DNA from: an uncultured Saprospiraceae bacterium
GTDB taxonomy: Bacteria > Bacteroidota > Bacteroidia > Chitinophagales > Saprospiraceae
DNA length: 33,284 bases
Reading direction: 5' to 3'
NCBI GenBank assembly: GCA_937961455.1
Contig: CALGNN010000237.1
Location: forward strand, 1-33,284
This document shows positions 17,269 to 26,077 of this stretch, in pieces. How positions within the stretch are numbered: position 1 is the stretch's first letter; each line of letters starts with the position of its first letter. Under the pieces are notes generated by a model. That model was given only the letters and a program-made list of their open reading frames with translations. It was not told where the DNA came from and searched no databases. The position numbers and the translations under genes are program-made.

Positions 17269-18399
17269 ATGAATCAATCAATTGCAATAATTATTTTTTC
17301 TATACTTTGTTTTTGCGCATGTGCACCAAATCCCATTGAATTAGAAACTGAAAATCTTTTCGGTTCCCTACCAAAGGAAGTTAATCATCCAATTGATAAT
17401 TCACCTACGATGGAAAAAGCCCTTTTAGGAAAGAAGCTTTTTTGGGACCCAATTTTGTCAGGTAGTAAAGATATTGCTTGTGTTAGTTGCCATCATCCAA
17501 ATGATGGGTATGCTGAACAATTGGATTTAAGTATTGGTGTAGGAGGAGTGGGCTTATCAGAGAATCGTATGAATGGTGTACAAGTTAAACGAAATGCACC
17601 TACCATCCTAAACACGGCTTACAATGGGATTAGTAGTGAAGGCGAGTTTAATCCTTCGGAAGCTCCAATGTTTTGGGACAATAGAAGCAGTTCTCTTGAA
17701 ACTCAGGCATTACAACCCATTTTATCAGCAGAAGAGATGCGAGGATCTGAAATTTCAGAGTTAGATATTATAGATACTATTTTATTGCGTTTGCAAAACA
17801 TACCAGAATATGTAAGTATGTTTCACAAGGTCTTTGGAGAATCAGGTATTTCAGAAGAAAATCTTGGAAAGGCGATTGCCAGTTTTGAAAGAAGTCTAAC
17901 AGCTAATGATAGTAAATTTGATCAATACATAAATGGAGACGCATCTGCACTGTCAAGTCTTGAGATCCGAGGCATGATAAATTTCACTGAAGTGGGTTGT
18001 GCCAATTGCCATAGCGGACCCATGTTTTCAGATTTTGAATTGCATGTTCTGACGGTACCAGAAAATGATAAATTATTGGAAGCCGATAGGGGAGATGGCA
18101 ATTTTGCTTTTAGGACTCCTTCATTAAGAAATTTAGTTCAGACTGCCCCTTATATGCATAATGGCATATTTGAAACACTAGAAGAGGTCATGGAATTTTA
18201 TGATGATGCAGATGATGAAAGTCAAAATAGTAATGTGCCTTCTCAGAACAGGGATGAAAAATTGGAACAACTGAATATTCCCGATGATAAAGTAGCTTCA
18301 ATCATCGCTTTTTTAAAAGCACTTGATGATGATAATTTTGATAAAGAAATAATAAATGAGGTGCCTAGCAAATTGCCTGCAGGAGGAGCAATTAATTAA
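17269..18399 (+). CDS. Di-haem cytochrome-c peroxidase (MauG/CcpA family) lipoprotein
   Basis: A 376-residue periplasmic protein that reduces hydrogen peroxide with electrons from cytochrome c or a related donor. Two haem-c motifs, CVSCH (71-75) and CANCH (244-248), lie in the two domains, and the family signatures RNAPTILN (108-115) and TPSLRNLV..PYMHNG near 285-310 are present. The N-terminus is a short hydrophobic signal ending in CFCAC, so Cys18 may be lipidated. Length fits the family (about 330-380). Linked to the beta-barrel gene upstream; converges with a small membrane protein gene 19 nt downstream. Confidence 0.92.
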   Translation: MNQSIAIIIFSILCFCACAPNPIELETENLFGSLPKEVNHPIDNSPTMEKALLGKKLFWDPILSGSKDIACVSCHHPNDGYAEQLDLSIGVGGVGLSENRMNGVQVKRNAPTILNTAYNGISSEGEFNPSEAPMFWDNRSSSLETQALQPILSAEEMRGSEISELDIIDTILLRLQNIPEYVSMFHKVFGESGISEENLGKAIASFERSLTANDSKFDQYINGDASALSSLEIRGMINFTEVGCANCHSGPMFSDFELHVLTVPENDKLLEADRGDGNFAFRTPSLRNLVQTAPYMHNGIFETLEEVMEFYDDADDESQNSNVPSQNRDEKLEQLNIPDDKVASIIAFLKALDDDNFDKEIINEVPSKLPAGGAIN

Positions 18400-18418
18400 T
18401 CTTTATAAAATAGACTAG

Positions 18419-18790
18419 CTAAGAAAACAACTCTTGCCATGGAATTACAAAAGGAAGGACCACAACCCAAATGACAAAGAAGATTGCCATGCCTTTTGGA
18501 AATGGATTGCCTTGTAGCATAGCTGGTAGGGCAGCGATGAGTAACCAAGATGATTTGTAAATTAATTGCATCAATAGTATAGGACTCATTTTGATGGGGA
18601 AAAACAGACCTACTATTGAAAGAATAAAAATACCTCCCCATAAAGCCCCAACAAGTCTGAATGACTCTGAATATTCAAAGTTGTTTTCGAAAATGCTAAC
18701 TAAAGCAAGTTTTGGAAAAAATAAACTTGTGATACTGATCCAACCCGCAACAAAAATATTGGCGATATAAATAAGCTTTAAAGGTATCAT
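18419..18790 (-). CDS. Small four-helix membrane protein
   Basis: A 123-residue protein made almost entirely of four hydrophobic helices (about 5-25, 45-65, 70-90, 100-118). No catalytic or metal motif. It resembles small membrane proteins of unknown function seen widely in Bacteroidota. It lies 101 nt after the plug-domain lipoprotein gene on the same strand, so it could be the last gene of the long minus-strand operon or separately transcribed. Confidence 0.65.
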   Translation of the reverse strand: MIPLKLIYIANIFVAGWISITSLFFPKLALVSIFENNFEYSESFRLVGALWGGIFILSIVGLFFPIKMSPILLMQLIYKSSWLLIAALPAMLQGNPFPKGMAIFFVIWVVVLPFVIPWQELFS

Positions 18791-18891
18791 GTCTCAATGG
18801 TTTAATTGTGAGGCAGTACAACATTGAAACAGATTGAATGGTTTATTTGATTATCGGTATTTTGATTGGAATGAATATATGATCCCTAAAA

Positions 18892-19290
18892 TTAATTTTG
18901 ATTTTTGGTCTTTATAATAATCACTCCATTGGTTCCATCCTCTCCATAGATGGTAGTCTCTGACTTACTTCTTAAGACGCTAACAGATTTAATATTATTT
19001 GGATTGACGGCATTGTTTGCAAGGGCATAATTATTCCCTATGCTCTGACCGTTTATGACATAAAGGGGTTGTGTCTCTAATTTAATGGTGCTGATGCCTC
19101 TGATCAAAACTTTAGTATCTGTTCCATAGCCCATAACATCAATGCCTGGTTGCATTCTCAAATAATCAGCTAGGCTCGTGAAGTTGGAAAAATCTTGTTC
19201 TTTTTGCTCAATTGGGTGAGCAGAAGGGTTGCACTGACTCAAACAAAACACGACAGTTCCTAGAAAAAGATAATACAGTAGTTTTTTCAT
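18892..19290 (-). CDS. Free-standing TonB-receptor plug-domain lipoprotein
   Basis: A 132-residue protein consisting of a signal sequence (ending CLSQC, lipobox-like with Gln at -1) and a single plug domain of the TonB-dependent receptor type: SLADYLRMQPGIDV, VLIRGIS, PLYVINGQ, VNPNNIKSVSVL, and IYGEDGTNGVIIIKTK. The 22-strand barrel that normally follows is absent; the frame closes cleanly right after the plug, so this is not a visible truncation. Such lone plug lipoproteins exist in Bacteroidota but their role is not established; interaction with a partner barrel or periplasmic protein is inferred. It begins 9 nt after the dehydrogenase small-subunit gene. Confidence 0.82.
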   Translation of the reverse strand: MKKLLYYLFLGTVVFCLSQCNPSAHPIEQKEQDFSNFTSLADYLRMQPGIDVMGYGTDTKVLIRGISTIKLETQPLYVINGQSIGNNYALANNAVNPNNIKSVSVLRSKSETTIYGEDGTNGVIIIKTKNQN

Positions 19291-19299
19291 GTTATGCTT

Positions 19300-19854
19300 T
19301 TAAAGAGACCAAATCCGATCTCCTGGTGTGTAATCAATACAAGCTTGATAGTCACCTGGAATAGGATCATATCTAAGGACTTCGGTACATACTTTTTCAC
19401 TGCTAAAATAGCCTAAGAAAGTTTTTTCTCTTAAAGAATTAAATAAGGTTTTTTGCTCTTCTGTTCCATCATGAAAAGTTTGCAATACTTTATTTTGCTC
19501 CTCTTCGGACAGTCCATCATAGCTTCCTCCAAATGTTGTTTTGGCATAATCCATCATTGCTTGCAAACCCTTTGTGAAATTATTTCGCTCCTCGTCTGTG
19601 CCATTTTGTGCCATCATACGATCTATGAATCTTTCTACAAAAACATCATTTGCTCCTGGAGTATCTGTCTTAGGGCAAATACGCTCCGTGACCGCTCTTA
19701 GAAATTTCATTTGACTATCATCAAATAATGCGGCTGTCCAATCACTTGATACATCTGCTTTACATCCACTCATTAATGCCGCTACTCCTGTCGCAGATAC
19801 AGCTGCACCCATGAGTAGGCTTGTTCTTTTTATAGCTTCTCTTCTATTCATCAT
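19300..19854 (-). CDS. Gluconate 2-dehydrogenase subunit 3-like protein (Tat-exported small subunit)
   Basis: A 184-residue small subunit that accompanies GMC dehydrogenases. The N-terminus is a twin-arginine signal (NRREAIKRTSLL followed by a hydrophobic stretch) ending in LMSGC, so it is probably a Tat-exported lipoprotein. The body matches the subunit-3 family in size and pattern (ICPKTDTPGANDVFVERFID, then the conserved YPGD-like segment DYTPGDRIW). The large subunit has no signal of its own and would be exported by hitch-hiking on this protein. The start overlaps the large-subunit stop codon by one base (TAATG). Confidence 0.88.
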   Translation of the reverse strand: MMNRREAIKRTSLLMGAAVSATGVAALMSGCKADVSSDWTAALFDDSQMKFLRAVTERICPKTDTPGANDVFVERFIDRMMAQNGTDEERNNFTKGLQAMMDYAKTTFGGSYDGLSEEEQNKVLQTFHDGTEEQKTLFNSLREKTFLGYFSSEKVCTEVLRYDPIPGDYQACIDYTPGDRIWSL

Positions 19855-21557
19855 TACAGATTTTGTCTATTTAATTCTTTCACTGCATAGTCTGCTGCAC
19901 GCGCAGTCAATGCCATATAGGTTAATGAAGGATTTTGATTTGCATTGGAAGTCATGCAGGCGCCATCGGTTACAAAAACATTTTTTGCACTATGCACTTG
20001 GTTCCATTCATTCAATACAGAAGTTTTAGGGTCTCTTCCCATTCTAGCGGTTCCCATTTCATGGATCGCAAGACCGGGATTCATACCTCTGTCATAGGTC
20101 GTAATATTTTTAAATCCTGCAGCTTCTAACATTTCTGCACCTTGGACTTTCATATCCTCTCTCATATTCAATTCATTCTGCCCAAATTCACAATCAATCG
20201 TAAGTGTAGGAAGTCCCCACTTATCTGTCAACTCTCTATTAAGTGTTACAGTATTTTTTTCATAAGGAAGTGTTTCTCCAAATCCACCCAGACCCATTGA
20301 CCATCCTCCTGGATACATCAAGGCATCTTTTAGCTCGCCGCCAAATGACATTTCCTTAACGGATCTTCTCCAATTTTGTCTACTTGCTCCTCCTTGGTAA
20401 CCATATCCTCTAATGAAATCTTTTTGCTTGGTCTTTTTGTCCAAGTTTCTAAATCGTGGAACGTAAATACCATTAGGTCTACGGCCACTATAATATTTAT
20501 CATTAAATCCTGGGTACTCTCCCCAGGCACCAGCTTGGAAATGATGATCCATTAAATATTTCCCTAGTACTCCGGAATCATTTCCAAATCCATTAGGAAA
20601 ACGATCGGATGTTGAATTTAATAGGATTTGTGTTGTGCCTAAAGCCGAAGCATTTACAAAGATGATCTTCGCAAAAAACTCTTTAGTCTCATTGGTTTCT
20701 GCATCAATGATTCGAACACCTGAGGCTCTTTTAGTGTCCTTATCGTACATCAACTCATGCACAATGGAATGAGGACGTAAGGTCATGTTTCCTGTGACTG
20801 CAGCTGCTGGAATAGTAGAAGCATTACTGCTAAAATATGCGCCGTAAGGACAACCCCTTGAACAACGATTTCTATATTGGCATTTGCCTCTACCTTTATG
20901 GGCAACAGTCAAATTTGCAGATCTTCCTATCGTAAGAATTCTATCAGAATAGTTTTTTCTAATATTATCAGACAAATGCTGCTCTAAGCAATTCAAATCC
21001 ATAGGCGGAAGAAATTCGCCATCAGGTAAATGGGCTAAACCTTCTTTTCTTCCATTGATTCCTGCAAATGATTCTACATAGCTATACCATGATGCAATAT
21101 CTTTATATCTAATAGGCCAGTCAACGGCTATGCCATCTCTTAAATTAGCTTCAAAATCAAGAGCACTCAATCGATAAGATTGTCTTCCCCAAAGTAAGGA
21201 GCGACCACCCACTTGGTATCCTCGAATCCAATCAAAGCGTTTTACTTCGGTATATGGGTTTTCGGTATCCTTTACCAAAGTATGCTTTGTATATTGATTT
21301 AAAAGATAATTCGTTCGTTTTTGTACGTCGTAATCTTTTAATTCGTCATTGGTCAATTTTCCATTATTGGGGACTTCCCAAGCTTCGGAATTTGCATGTG
21401 GATAATTGGGATGTTTAATATCCATTCCTCGTTCTAGAACTAAAGTTTTCAGTCCTTTCTCGCATAGCTCTTTTGCAGCCCATCCTCCACTTATACCTGA
21501 ACCAATTACGATGGCATCATAGGTATGTGTTTTATCAGTTTGAAGATTTAAGTTCAT
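19854..21557 (-). CDS. GMC-family flavin dehydrogenase, large subunit
   Basis: A 567-residue FAD enzyme of the glucose-methanol-choline family. The Rossmann motif is GSGISGG (19-25) with Glu42 for the ribose. GGRSLLWGRQ and the cysteine-rich segment CQYRNRCSRGCPYG indicate an iron-sulfur or disulfide site, as in membrane-bound sugar dehydrogenases. The C-terminal HEMGTARMG and NPSLTYMALTARA carry the active-site region. It probably oxidises a sugar or glycoside hydroxyl (glucoside 3-dehydrogenase, gluconate or sorbitol type) in the periplasm. No matching cytochrome c subunit lies in the operon; a quinoprotein with a cytochrome domain sits about 6 kb away. Start ATG 30 nt after the esterase gene. 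Confidence 0.9.
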   Translation of the reverse strand: MNLNLQTDKTHTYDAIVIGSGISGGWAAKELCEKGLKTLVLERGMDIKHPNYPHANSEAWEVPNNGKLTNDELKDYDVQKRTNYLLNQYTKHTLVKDTENPYTEVKRFDWIRGYQVGGRSLLWGRQSYRLSALDFEANLRDGIAVDWPIRYKDIASWYSYVESFAGINGRKEGLAHLPDGEFLPPMDLNCLEQHLSDNIRKNYSDRILTIGRSANLTVAHKGRGKCQYRNRCSRGCPYGAYFSSNASTIPAAAVTGNMTLRPHSIVHELMYDKDTKRASGVRIIDAETNETKEFFAKIIFVNASALGTTQILLNSTSDRFPNGFGNDSGVLGKYLMDHHFQAGAWGEYPGFNDKYYSGRRPNGIYVPRFRNLDKKTKQKDFIRGYGYQGGASRQNWRRSVKEMSFGGELKDALMYPGGWSMGLGGFGETLPYEKNTVTLNRELTDKWGLPTLTIDCEFGQNELNMREDMKVQGAEMLEAAGFKNITTYDRGMNPGLAIHEMGTARMGRDPKTSVLNEWNQVHSAKNVFVTDGACMTSNANQNPSLTYMALTARAADYAVKELNRQNL

Positions 21558-21587
21558 TTATGTATTTAATATGTTAACGCTGTTTTA

Positions 21588-22475
21588 TTAATTTCTGTGA
21601 AAATAATCACCAATATAAATTAAAGCATCATAAATTCCAGTCCTCCAGTAAGGCCAATTGTGCTTACCGTCTCTTACACGATATTCATGAGCTACTTCCA
21701 TATCTTTTAGTAAAATATGAAAGCTAGAATTTCCTTTATATAAAAAATCATCATCACCACAATCTATCCAATATTTTACTTTAGATAATGATTCTTTTCC
21801 CATTTTATTAGCAATATAAAATGGATTATTTTCTTTCCAATGTTCTGTAATTCGTGCCTCTCCGACTAAGCCTTTTCCATACATGGGTCCTTCTACTTGG
21901 TCCCATCTATCTTGACTATATCCTATTACTTCTTCTTCTGTATAAATAGCTGCACTTAAGGGTGCACATGCTACAAATAAATCAGGGTATTTCATCGCAT
22001 ACAATAATGATCCATATCCACCCATAGACAAGCCAGTAATTCCTGTTGATTCTTTATTGGTTCTAACCTTGTAATTGGCATTTATGTATGGCATAAACTC
22101 TTCAATAAACATATCTTCAAAAGGCAGAGCACCTTTATGGTCATTTACATACCAAGTCACTTTTGCATCAGGCATTACAATGACCATCTCAGGAAAATCA
22201 TTTAATGCAATTCCCTTGTCAGCAGCCTTATCGATTTCTCCAAATTGTACCCATGCAGTTTCATTGTCTGTATAACCATGGAGTAAATAAACTACAGGAT
22301 ATTTTCGCTGATGTCTATCATATGACGGAGGCAAGTAAACGCTATATTTTACTTCCCCCATTTTTTTACTTTGAAAACTAAGGCTCTCTTTAATGACGCC
22401 TTTGTCATATTGAGCAATTAAGGAATTAGAACAAAATATAAAACTTAAGAAAAGGCTTAAAGTAATTAATCTCAT
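21588..22475 (-). CDS. Secreted CE1-like esterase (alpha/beta hydrolase)
   Basis: A 295-residue secreted hydrolase with a signal peptide (LSLFLSFIFCSNSLIA|Q). The family features are VVYLLHGYTDNETAW (61-75), the nucleophile elbow GLSMGG (148-153; Ser150), Asp in DCGDDD (238-243) and His272 in GKHNWPYWR, that is, the triad of the feruloyl/acetyl-xylan esterase and S-formylglutathione hydrolase group. It probably removes acyl groups from carbohydrates before the oxidising enzymes act. It overlaps the DUF1080 gene by four bases (ATGA) and is followed by the GMC dehydrogenase gene. Confidence 0.88.
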   Translation of the reverse strand: MRLITLSLFLSFIFCSNSLIAQYDKGVIKESLSFQSKKMGEVKYSVYLPPSYDRHQRKYPVVYLLHGYTDNETAWVQFGEIDKAADKGIALNDFPEMVIVMPDAKVTWYVNDHKGALPFEDMFIEEFMPYINANYKVRTNKESTGITGLSMGGYGSLLYAMKYPDLFVACAPLSAAIYTEEEVIGYSQDRWDQVEGPMYGKGLVGEARITEHWKENNPFYIANKMGKESLSKVKYWIDCGDDDFLYKGNSSFHILLKDMEVAHEYRVRDGKHNWPYWRTGIYDALIYIGDYFHRN

Positions 22476-23215
22476 AATTTCCTAATCCAAATATTTCTAA
22501 AACTTGTAGGATTGCCATGATCTTGCAATTGAATCCCATCATCTCCATGAGCTATGTTCTTTGGAAGCCCAATATATTCTGAAGTACCTTGTAATTCTGA
22601 ATGATTTTGAATGAGTACGCCATTATGTAATACCGTTATATAGCCTGAACGAGTTTTCATACCATCAGCATTAAATTCTGGTGCAGTAAAAATGATATCA
22701 TAAGTCTGCCAAGAACCAGTTGGATTCATCGCGTTAACTAAAGGAGGGTATTGTTTGTAAATGGCACCTGCCTGTCCATTTGAATAAGTGCGATTTTGAT
22801 AAGAGTCAAGTATTTGGACCTCATACCGGTTTTGCAAAAACACACCACTATTTCCTCTCCCTTGTCCTTCTCCTTCAATTTCGTCTGGCGTCTTCCATTC
22901 TATATGTAATTGGCATGAACCAAATTTTTCTTTGGTAAAGATAGGTCCACTACCTTTTACCACGGTCATAGTGCCATCGCTATTTATTTTCCAACCAGCC
23001 GGACCTCCTTCAGCATTTTTCCAAGCTTCTAGTCCTGAACCATTAAATAAAACAATTGCATCTGAGGGAGGCTTTTGTGCGGTAGCACCGGTTACTACTT
23101 TTGGCTCGGGTTCCCAAACTTCCGTTAATTCTGGTGGCCATTTTTGTTCTTGCTGGGCAGTTGTGCTACAGCTTATTAGTAGACAACAAATACAAAGAGT
23201 GATTATTTCTTTCAT
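22472..23215 (-). CDS. DUF1080 (3-keto-glycoside hydrolase/lyase-type) lipoprotein
   Basis: A 247-residue lipoprotein (CLLISC16STTA) with a DUF1080 laminarinase-like jelly-roll domain: LFNGSGLEAWKN (56-67), GSCQLHIEWKTP, GNSGVFLQNRYEVQILDS, GAIYKQYPP and the C-terminal IQLQDHGNPTSFRNIWIRKL. DUF1080 members act on 3-keto-glycosides produced by oxidoreductases or simply bind carbohydrate. Next to a GMC dehydrogenase with its small subunit, the first role fits well. It lies 18 nt after the serine hydrolase gene and overlaps the esterase by four bases. Confidence 0.9.
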   Translation of the reverse strand: MKEIITLCICCLLISCSTTAQQEQKWPPELTEVWEPEPKVVTGATAQKPPSDAIVLFNGSGLEAWKNAEGGPAGWKINSDGTMTVVKGSGPIFTKEKFGSCQLHIEWKTPDEIEGEGQGRGNSGVFLQNRYEVQILDSYQNRTYSNGQAGAIYKQYPPLVNAMNPTGSWQTYDIIFTAPEFNADGMKTRSGYITVLHNGVLIQNHSELQGTSEYIGLPKNIAHGDDGIQLQDHGNPTSFRNIWIRKL

Positions 23216-23233
23216 TCTTACAAATTAATAAAA

Positions 23234-24469
23234 TTAATGCACATTAAATTTAGTTAGTAAAGGCTCATTTGCTCTAGGTCTATCTAATTCGATATTATAA
23301 ATTACTTTCCCTAATTCTGCAAGAAAAGGAAGTCCTATTTCATCATATTCATATACTCCATCATTGTAAATTTGATTTTCATTTACATGGACTGTTGCCG
23401 CTAACATAAATTCTATTTTATTTTCAAAATCTACGATGTATGCGATATCTGTAAGATAGCCATAAGCATAGCCGACTTTATTAAAAATTCTAACATTTTT
23501 TGGAATATCGTCCTCATTGTCACCAAACATAAAAAACTTGACATAGGACTGATATTTTTCAGCTCCATATTTTGGATAGTCTGACTCTTCTGGATACATA
23601 GACATGTATTTTAATAGAAAACTTTCATCATCTTCATGTAAATCAAATCTTTGATGCCTTGGAACAGACTCTGGAAATAATACAGATCGGAGCATGCCTA
23701 CATGATCTCTCAATCCTACAAAATTCTTTTGGCTAAAATCAAAAGGCTTTAAAACTAAAGAGTCATTGCCGTCGATATAGCCTTTCCCCTTAATTGCTTC
23801 CATCTGTTGATTGGGGTGAATATTTACGGCTGTTTTTTCAGCTTGATTATATGTTGGTTTACCATTGTGAAAAAATGTGAAAGGATTTGTAAATCGATTT
23901 TCTTTTGGTCCGAAAGCTGCATTTCCCAATCGGTGTACAATCCTTAAATTTTTAAAATCTTTTTCGGCCAAGCGATCATTTATATAATCTTGACCTAAAA
24001 ATTCATACAATCTATTTGAAGCATCATTATCAGATACTAAGAATATTTTTTTAATGTAGTGTGCAATACTTGCAGTGTAATCTTGTGAACTGCTATCAGA
24101 TGAGACAGCGGTTTGAGGTGCTCTAACGGAATCAATTTTTAAGGGTGAATATTTATCTACATTCTTTTGTTGCAATAAATGTAATTTTTCAAGTGCAAGG
24201 AATGCTAAAGGCATTTTAATCGTAGAAGCTGGATAATAATATTTTTCTGGGGCAACTTGATACTCAAAATTTGTAAAACTTGGATTATTGGATTCGTCAC
24301 GATCTATTTGCGTATAGATAATTTGCAGCTCGTATTTTTCTGGATCTTGAGCAGGTGGTCCTAGTCTTTCTTTGTTGTTTTCTATGGTTTTTTCCAAGGA
24401 GACAAATTTTGTTTCATCTGTACACCCTATGAATGAAATAATAAAAAATAAGCTTATTAGATATCTCAT
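23234..24469 (-). CDS. Class-A beta-lactamase-like serine hydrolase lipoprotein
   Basis: A 411-residue lipoprotein (lipobox FIGC16). The penicillin-binding/serine beta-lactamase motifs are SxxK as STIK (82-85; Ser82 nucleophile, Lys85 base) in YYPASTIKMPLA, SDN (146-148), and a third motif KVG (331-333) in place of KTG. It is longer than a class-A beta-lactamase (about 290) because of a 100-residue insert (about 180-280). The changed third motif and the setting suggest a peptidase/esterase of the serine hydrolase group and not antibiotic resistance. It starts 4 nt downstream of the TSUP gene. Confidence 0.82.
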   Translation of the reverse strand: MRYLISLFFIISFIGCTDETKFVSLEKTIENNKERLGPPAQDPEKYELQIIYTQIDRDESNNPSFTNFEYQVAPEKYYYPASTIKMPLAFLALEKLHLLQQKNVDKYSPLKIDSVRAPQTAVSSDSSSQDYTASIAHYIKKIFLVSDNDASNRLYEFLGQDYINDRLAEKDFKNLRIVHRLGNAAFGPKENRFTNPFTFFHNGKPTYNQAEKTAVNIHPNQQMEAIKGKGYIDGNDSLVLKPFDFSQKNFVGLRDHVGMLRSVLFPESVPRHQRFDLHEDDESFLLKYMSMYPEESDYPKYGAEKYQSYVKFFMFGDNEDDIPKNVRIFNKVGYAYGYLTDIAYIVDFENKIEFMLAATVHVNENQIYNDGVYEYDEIGLPFLAELGKVIYNIELDRPRANEPLLTKFNVH

Positions 24470-24472
24470 AAC

Positions 24473-25243
24473 TTAAAATAAAAAAGTATGCAAATCAAAT
24501 AATTTAATAATAGCACCGATGACAACAACGATCAAAAGTCTATATGCCCAAACATTTGCGTCTTTGTAAGTAGAACCAAGTTGTGCAGCAAGGTATCCAC
24601 CTATTCCTTGTCCAATAGCAACAATCCCACCCATCTTCCAATCTACCAAACCCTTATAGGCAAATATGCCTAGTACAATAATGGTATATAGACTCACTAC
24701 AAATATTTTTACGGCATTACTTTCCATAATATCAATTTTTGCAATGAGTACCATTATGATTAGAAAAAACACACCCATACCCATTTGAATAAATCCTCCA
24801 TAAATACCAATTCCAATAAAAAGGAAGAAAGAAAGTATTGGATGTAGTTTAAAATCTTTGTCGGTTTCTTTAAGCCATCTTTTGGGTTTAATAATAATAA
24901 CAAAAAGCATTAAGACCATAAGGTAACTCATCACATCTCTGAATTGCTCATTGCTTACTCGGATGGCAATTAGGACTCCAATGATGGCTCCTATAAAAGT
25001 ATAAATGATGTATAATTTGGAGTGTGCTATTTTAAGTTTTCCATTTTTATAAAAGCCGTAAGTTCCAAGGGTGCCTTGAGCCAAGACACCTATACGATTT
25101 GAACCATTTGCTACATTAGGAGATAGCCCTAGAATTTCTGTTAGAATGGTTAGGGTAATGGCACTTCCATTTCCAGCAAACGTATTGATAATACCTGCTA
25201 AAAATCCCCCAACAATTGCAATGAGATAATGATACCATTCCAT
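24473..25243 (-). CDS. TSUP family membrane exporter (TauE/SafE)
   Basis: A 256-residue inner-membrane protein with about eight helices. The N-terminal repeat GGFLAGIINTFAGNGSAITLTIL and its later counterpart GIGIYGGFIQMGMGVFFLI are the duplicated motif of the sulfite/sulfonate exporter (TauE/SafE, TSUP) family. The transported anion is unknown. The start codon overlaps the epimerase stop by one base (TAATG), and the serine hydrolase follows after a 4-nt gap. Confidence 0.9.
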   Translation of the reverse strand: MEWYHYLIAIVGGFLAGIINTFAGNGSAITLTILTEILGLSPNVANGSNRIGVLAQGTLGTYGFYKNGKLKIAHSKLYIIYTFIGAIIGVLIAIRVSNEQFRDVMSYLMVLMLFVIIIKPKRWLKETDKDFKLHPILSFFLFIGIGIYGGFIQMGMGVFFLIIMVLIAKIDIMESNAVKIFVVSLYTIIVLGIFAYKGLVDWKMGGIVAIGQGIGGYLAAQLGSTYKDANVWAYRLLIVVVIGAIIKLFDLHTFLF

Positions 25244-25656
25244 TAAGAAGGATCTGATTTAATCTGCTGACATAATTCTATTAAAACACCATTTGCAGAC
25301 TTTGGATGAATGAAGCAAATTAATTTATTATCTGCTCCTTCCTTTGGTTGATCATTGATAAATATAAATCCTTCTTTTTTTAATCGATCTATTTCATAGT
25401 AAATATCCTCAACTAAAAAAGCGATGTGGTGGACCCCTTCTTTTTTTCTTTCAATAAATTTGTGAATGGAACTTTCCTCACTATCAGCTTGTAGCAATTC
25501 TATCTTATTAGTACCTACTCTAAAAAAAGAAGTAGTTACATTTTCAGACTCCACTTTTTCTTCCTTATAATGACTTTCTCCAAAAAGCTTTGCATAGAGT
25601 TCGTTGGTTGATTCCAAATCTTTTACGGCAATACCAATGTGTTCTATTTTAATCAT
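25243..25656 (-). CDS. mce: Methylmalonyl-CoA epimerase (VOC family)
   Basis: A 137-residue vicinal-oxygen-chelate protein, the usual size for methylmalonyl-CoA epimerase, which interconverts the two C2 epimers in propionate metabolism. The two halves of the fold are clear: IEHIGIAVKDLE (His6 metal ligand) at the start, then EGVHHIAFLVED, FIHPKSANGVLIELCQ with the final Glu ligand. It is the first gene of the minus-strand operon that continues through TSUP and the carbohydrate genes; it is functionally unlike its neighbours. No clear promoter element was seen in front of it. Confidence 0.88.
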   Translation of the reverse strand: MIKIEHIGIAVKDLESTNELYAKLFGESHYKEEKVESENVTTSFFRVGTNKIELLQADSEESSIHKFIERKKEGVHHIAFLVEDIYYEIDRLKKEGFIFINDQPKEGADNKLICFIHPKSANGVLIELCQQIKSDPS

Positions 25657-26077
25657 AGGAACAAAATAGCAAAGAACCCATTAGAAATAAAAAGCTAGAC
25701 TATTTAATTAGTTACTTATTATTAGGTATTTATTGAGGATACCATTTTGGGGTGATGATATTATTATTTAATGCAGGTAATTTTAAAGTATTAAACATAA
25801 TATTAACCAATGGGCCTAAAACATTTTATTCTTTGTTTGAAATTTAGTCAAGCGTAAATTTTCTCCAAAAACTTCCTAAGTCTCTTTTAAGATCCTTCAA
25901 ATGTATGATTTGATTTAGTGATTCTTTTGTCTTAAATGAACTTAGCAAACCGAAAAATGAACCAGACAAAATTAAAACTATGACGATGTTTCCATTAATA
26001 TTTTATGTCTGTTAGAATACGTCCATACTCAATTTAGCGCCTTGCGCTTATTTATTAATGACTTAAAATTATTTAAT
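25657..26077. other. 421-nt intergenic region between divergent genes
   Basis: AT-rich spacer between the epimerase operon (minus) and the S74-domain gene (plus). I found no open frame that looks coding, no tRNA and no repeat apart from a small hairpin at 26036-26048. Two near matches to the -7 element (TATGATTTG and TATTCTTTG, both with three instead of two middle bases) are present on the plus strand but I do not call them promoters. Confidence 0.6.
26036..26048 (+). repeat. Small GC-rich hairpin in the leader of the S74-domain gene
   Basis: AGCGC-CTT-GCGCT is a 5-bp stem with a 3-nt loop in otherwise very AT-rich DNA, 29 nt before the ATG at 26078. It is too short and lacks an adjoining T-run for a terminator; it may shape the mRNA leader. 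Confidence 0.35.

Noticed and set aside
23234-24469. Antibiotic-resistance beta-lactamase
   Set aside because: STIK and SDN are present but the third motif is KVG, there is a 100-residue insert and the gene sits in a carbohydrate operon, so a resistance role is not supported.
25657-26077. A tRNA or small RNA gene in the long intergenic spacer
   Set aside because: No cloverleaf, no promoter-terminator pair and no GC-rich structure beyond a 5-bp hairpin were found.
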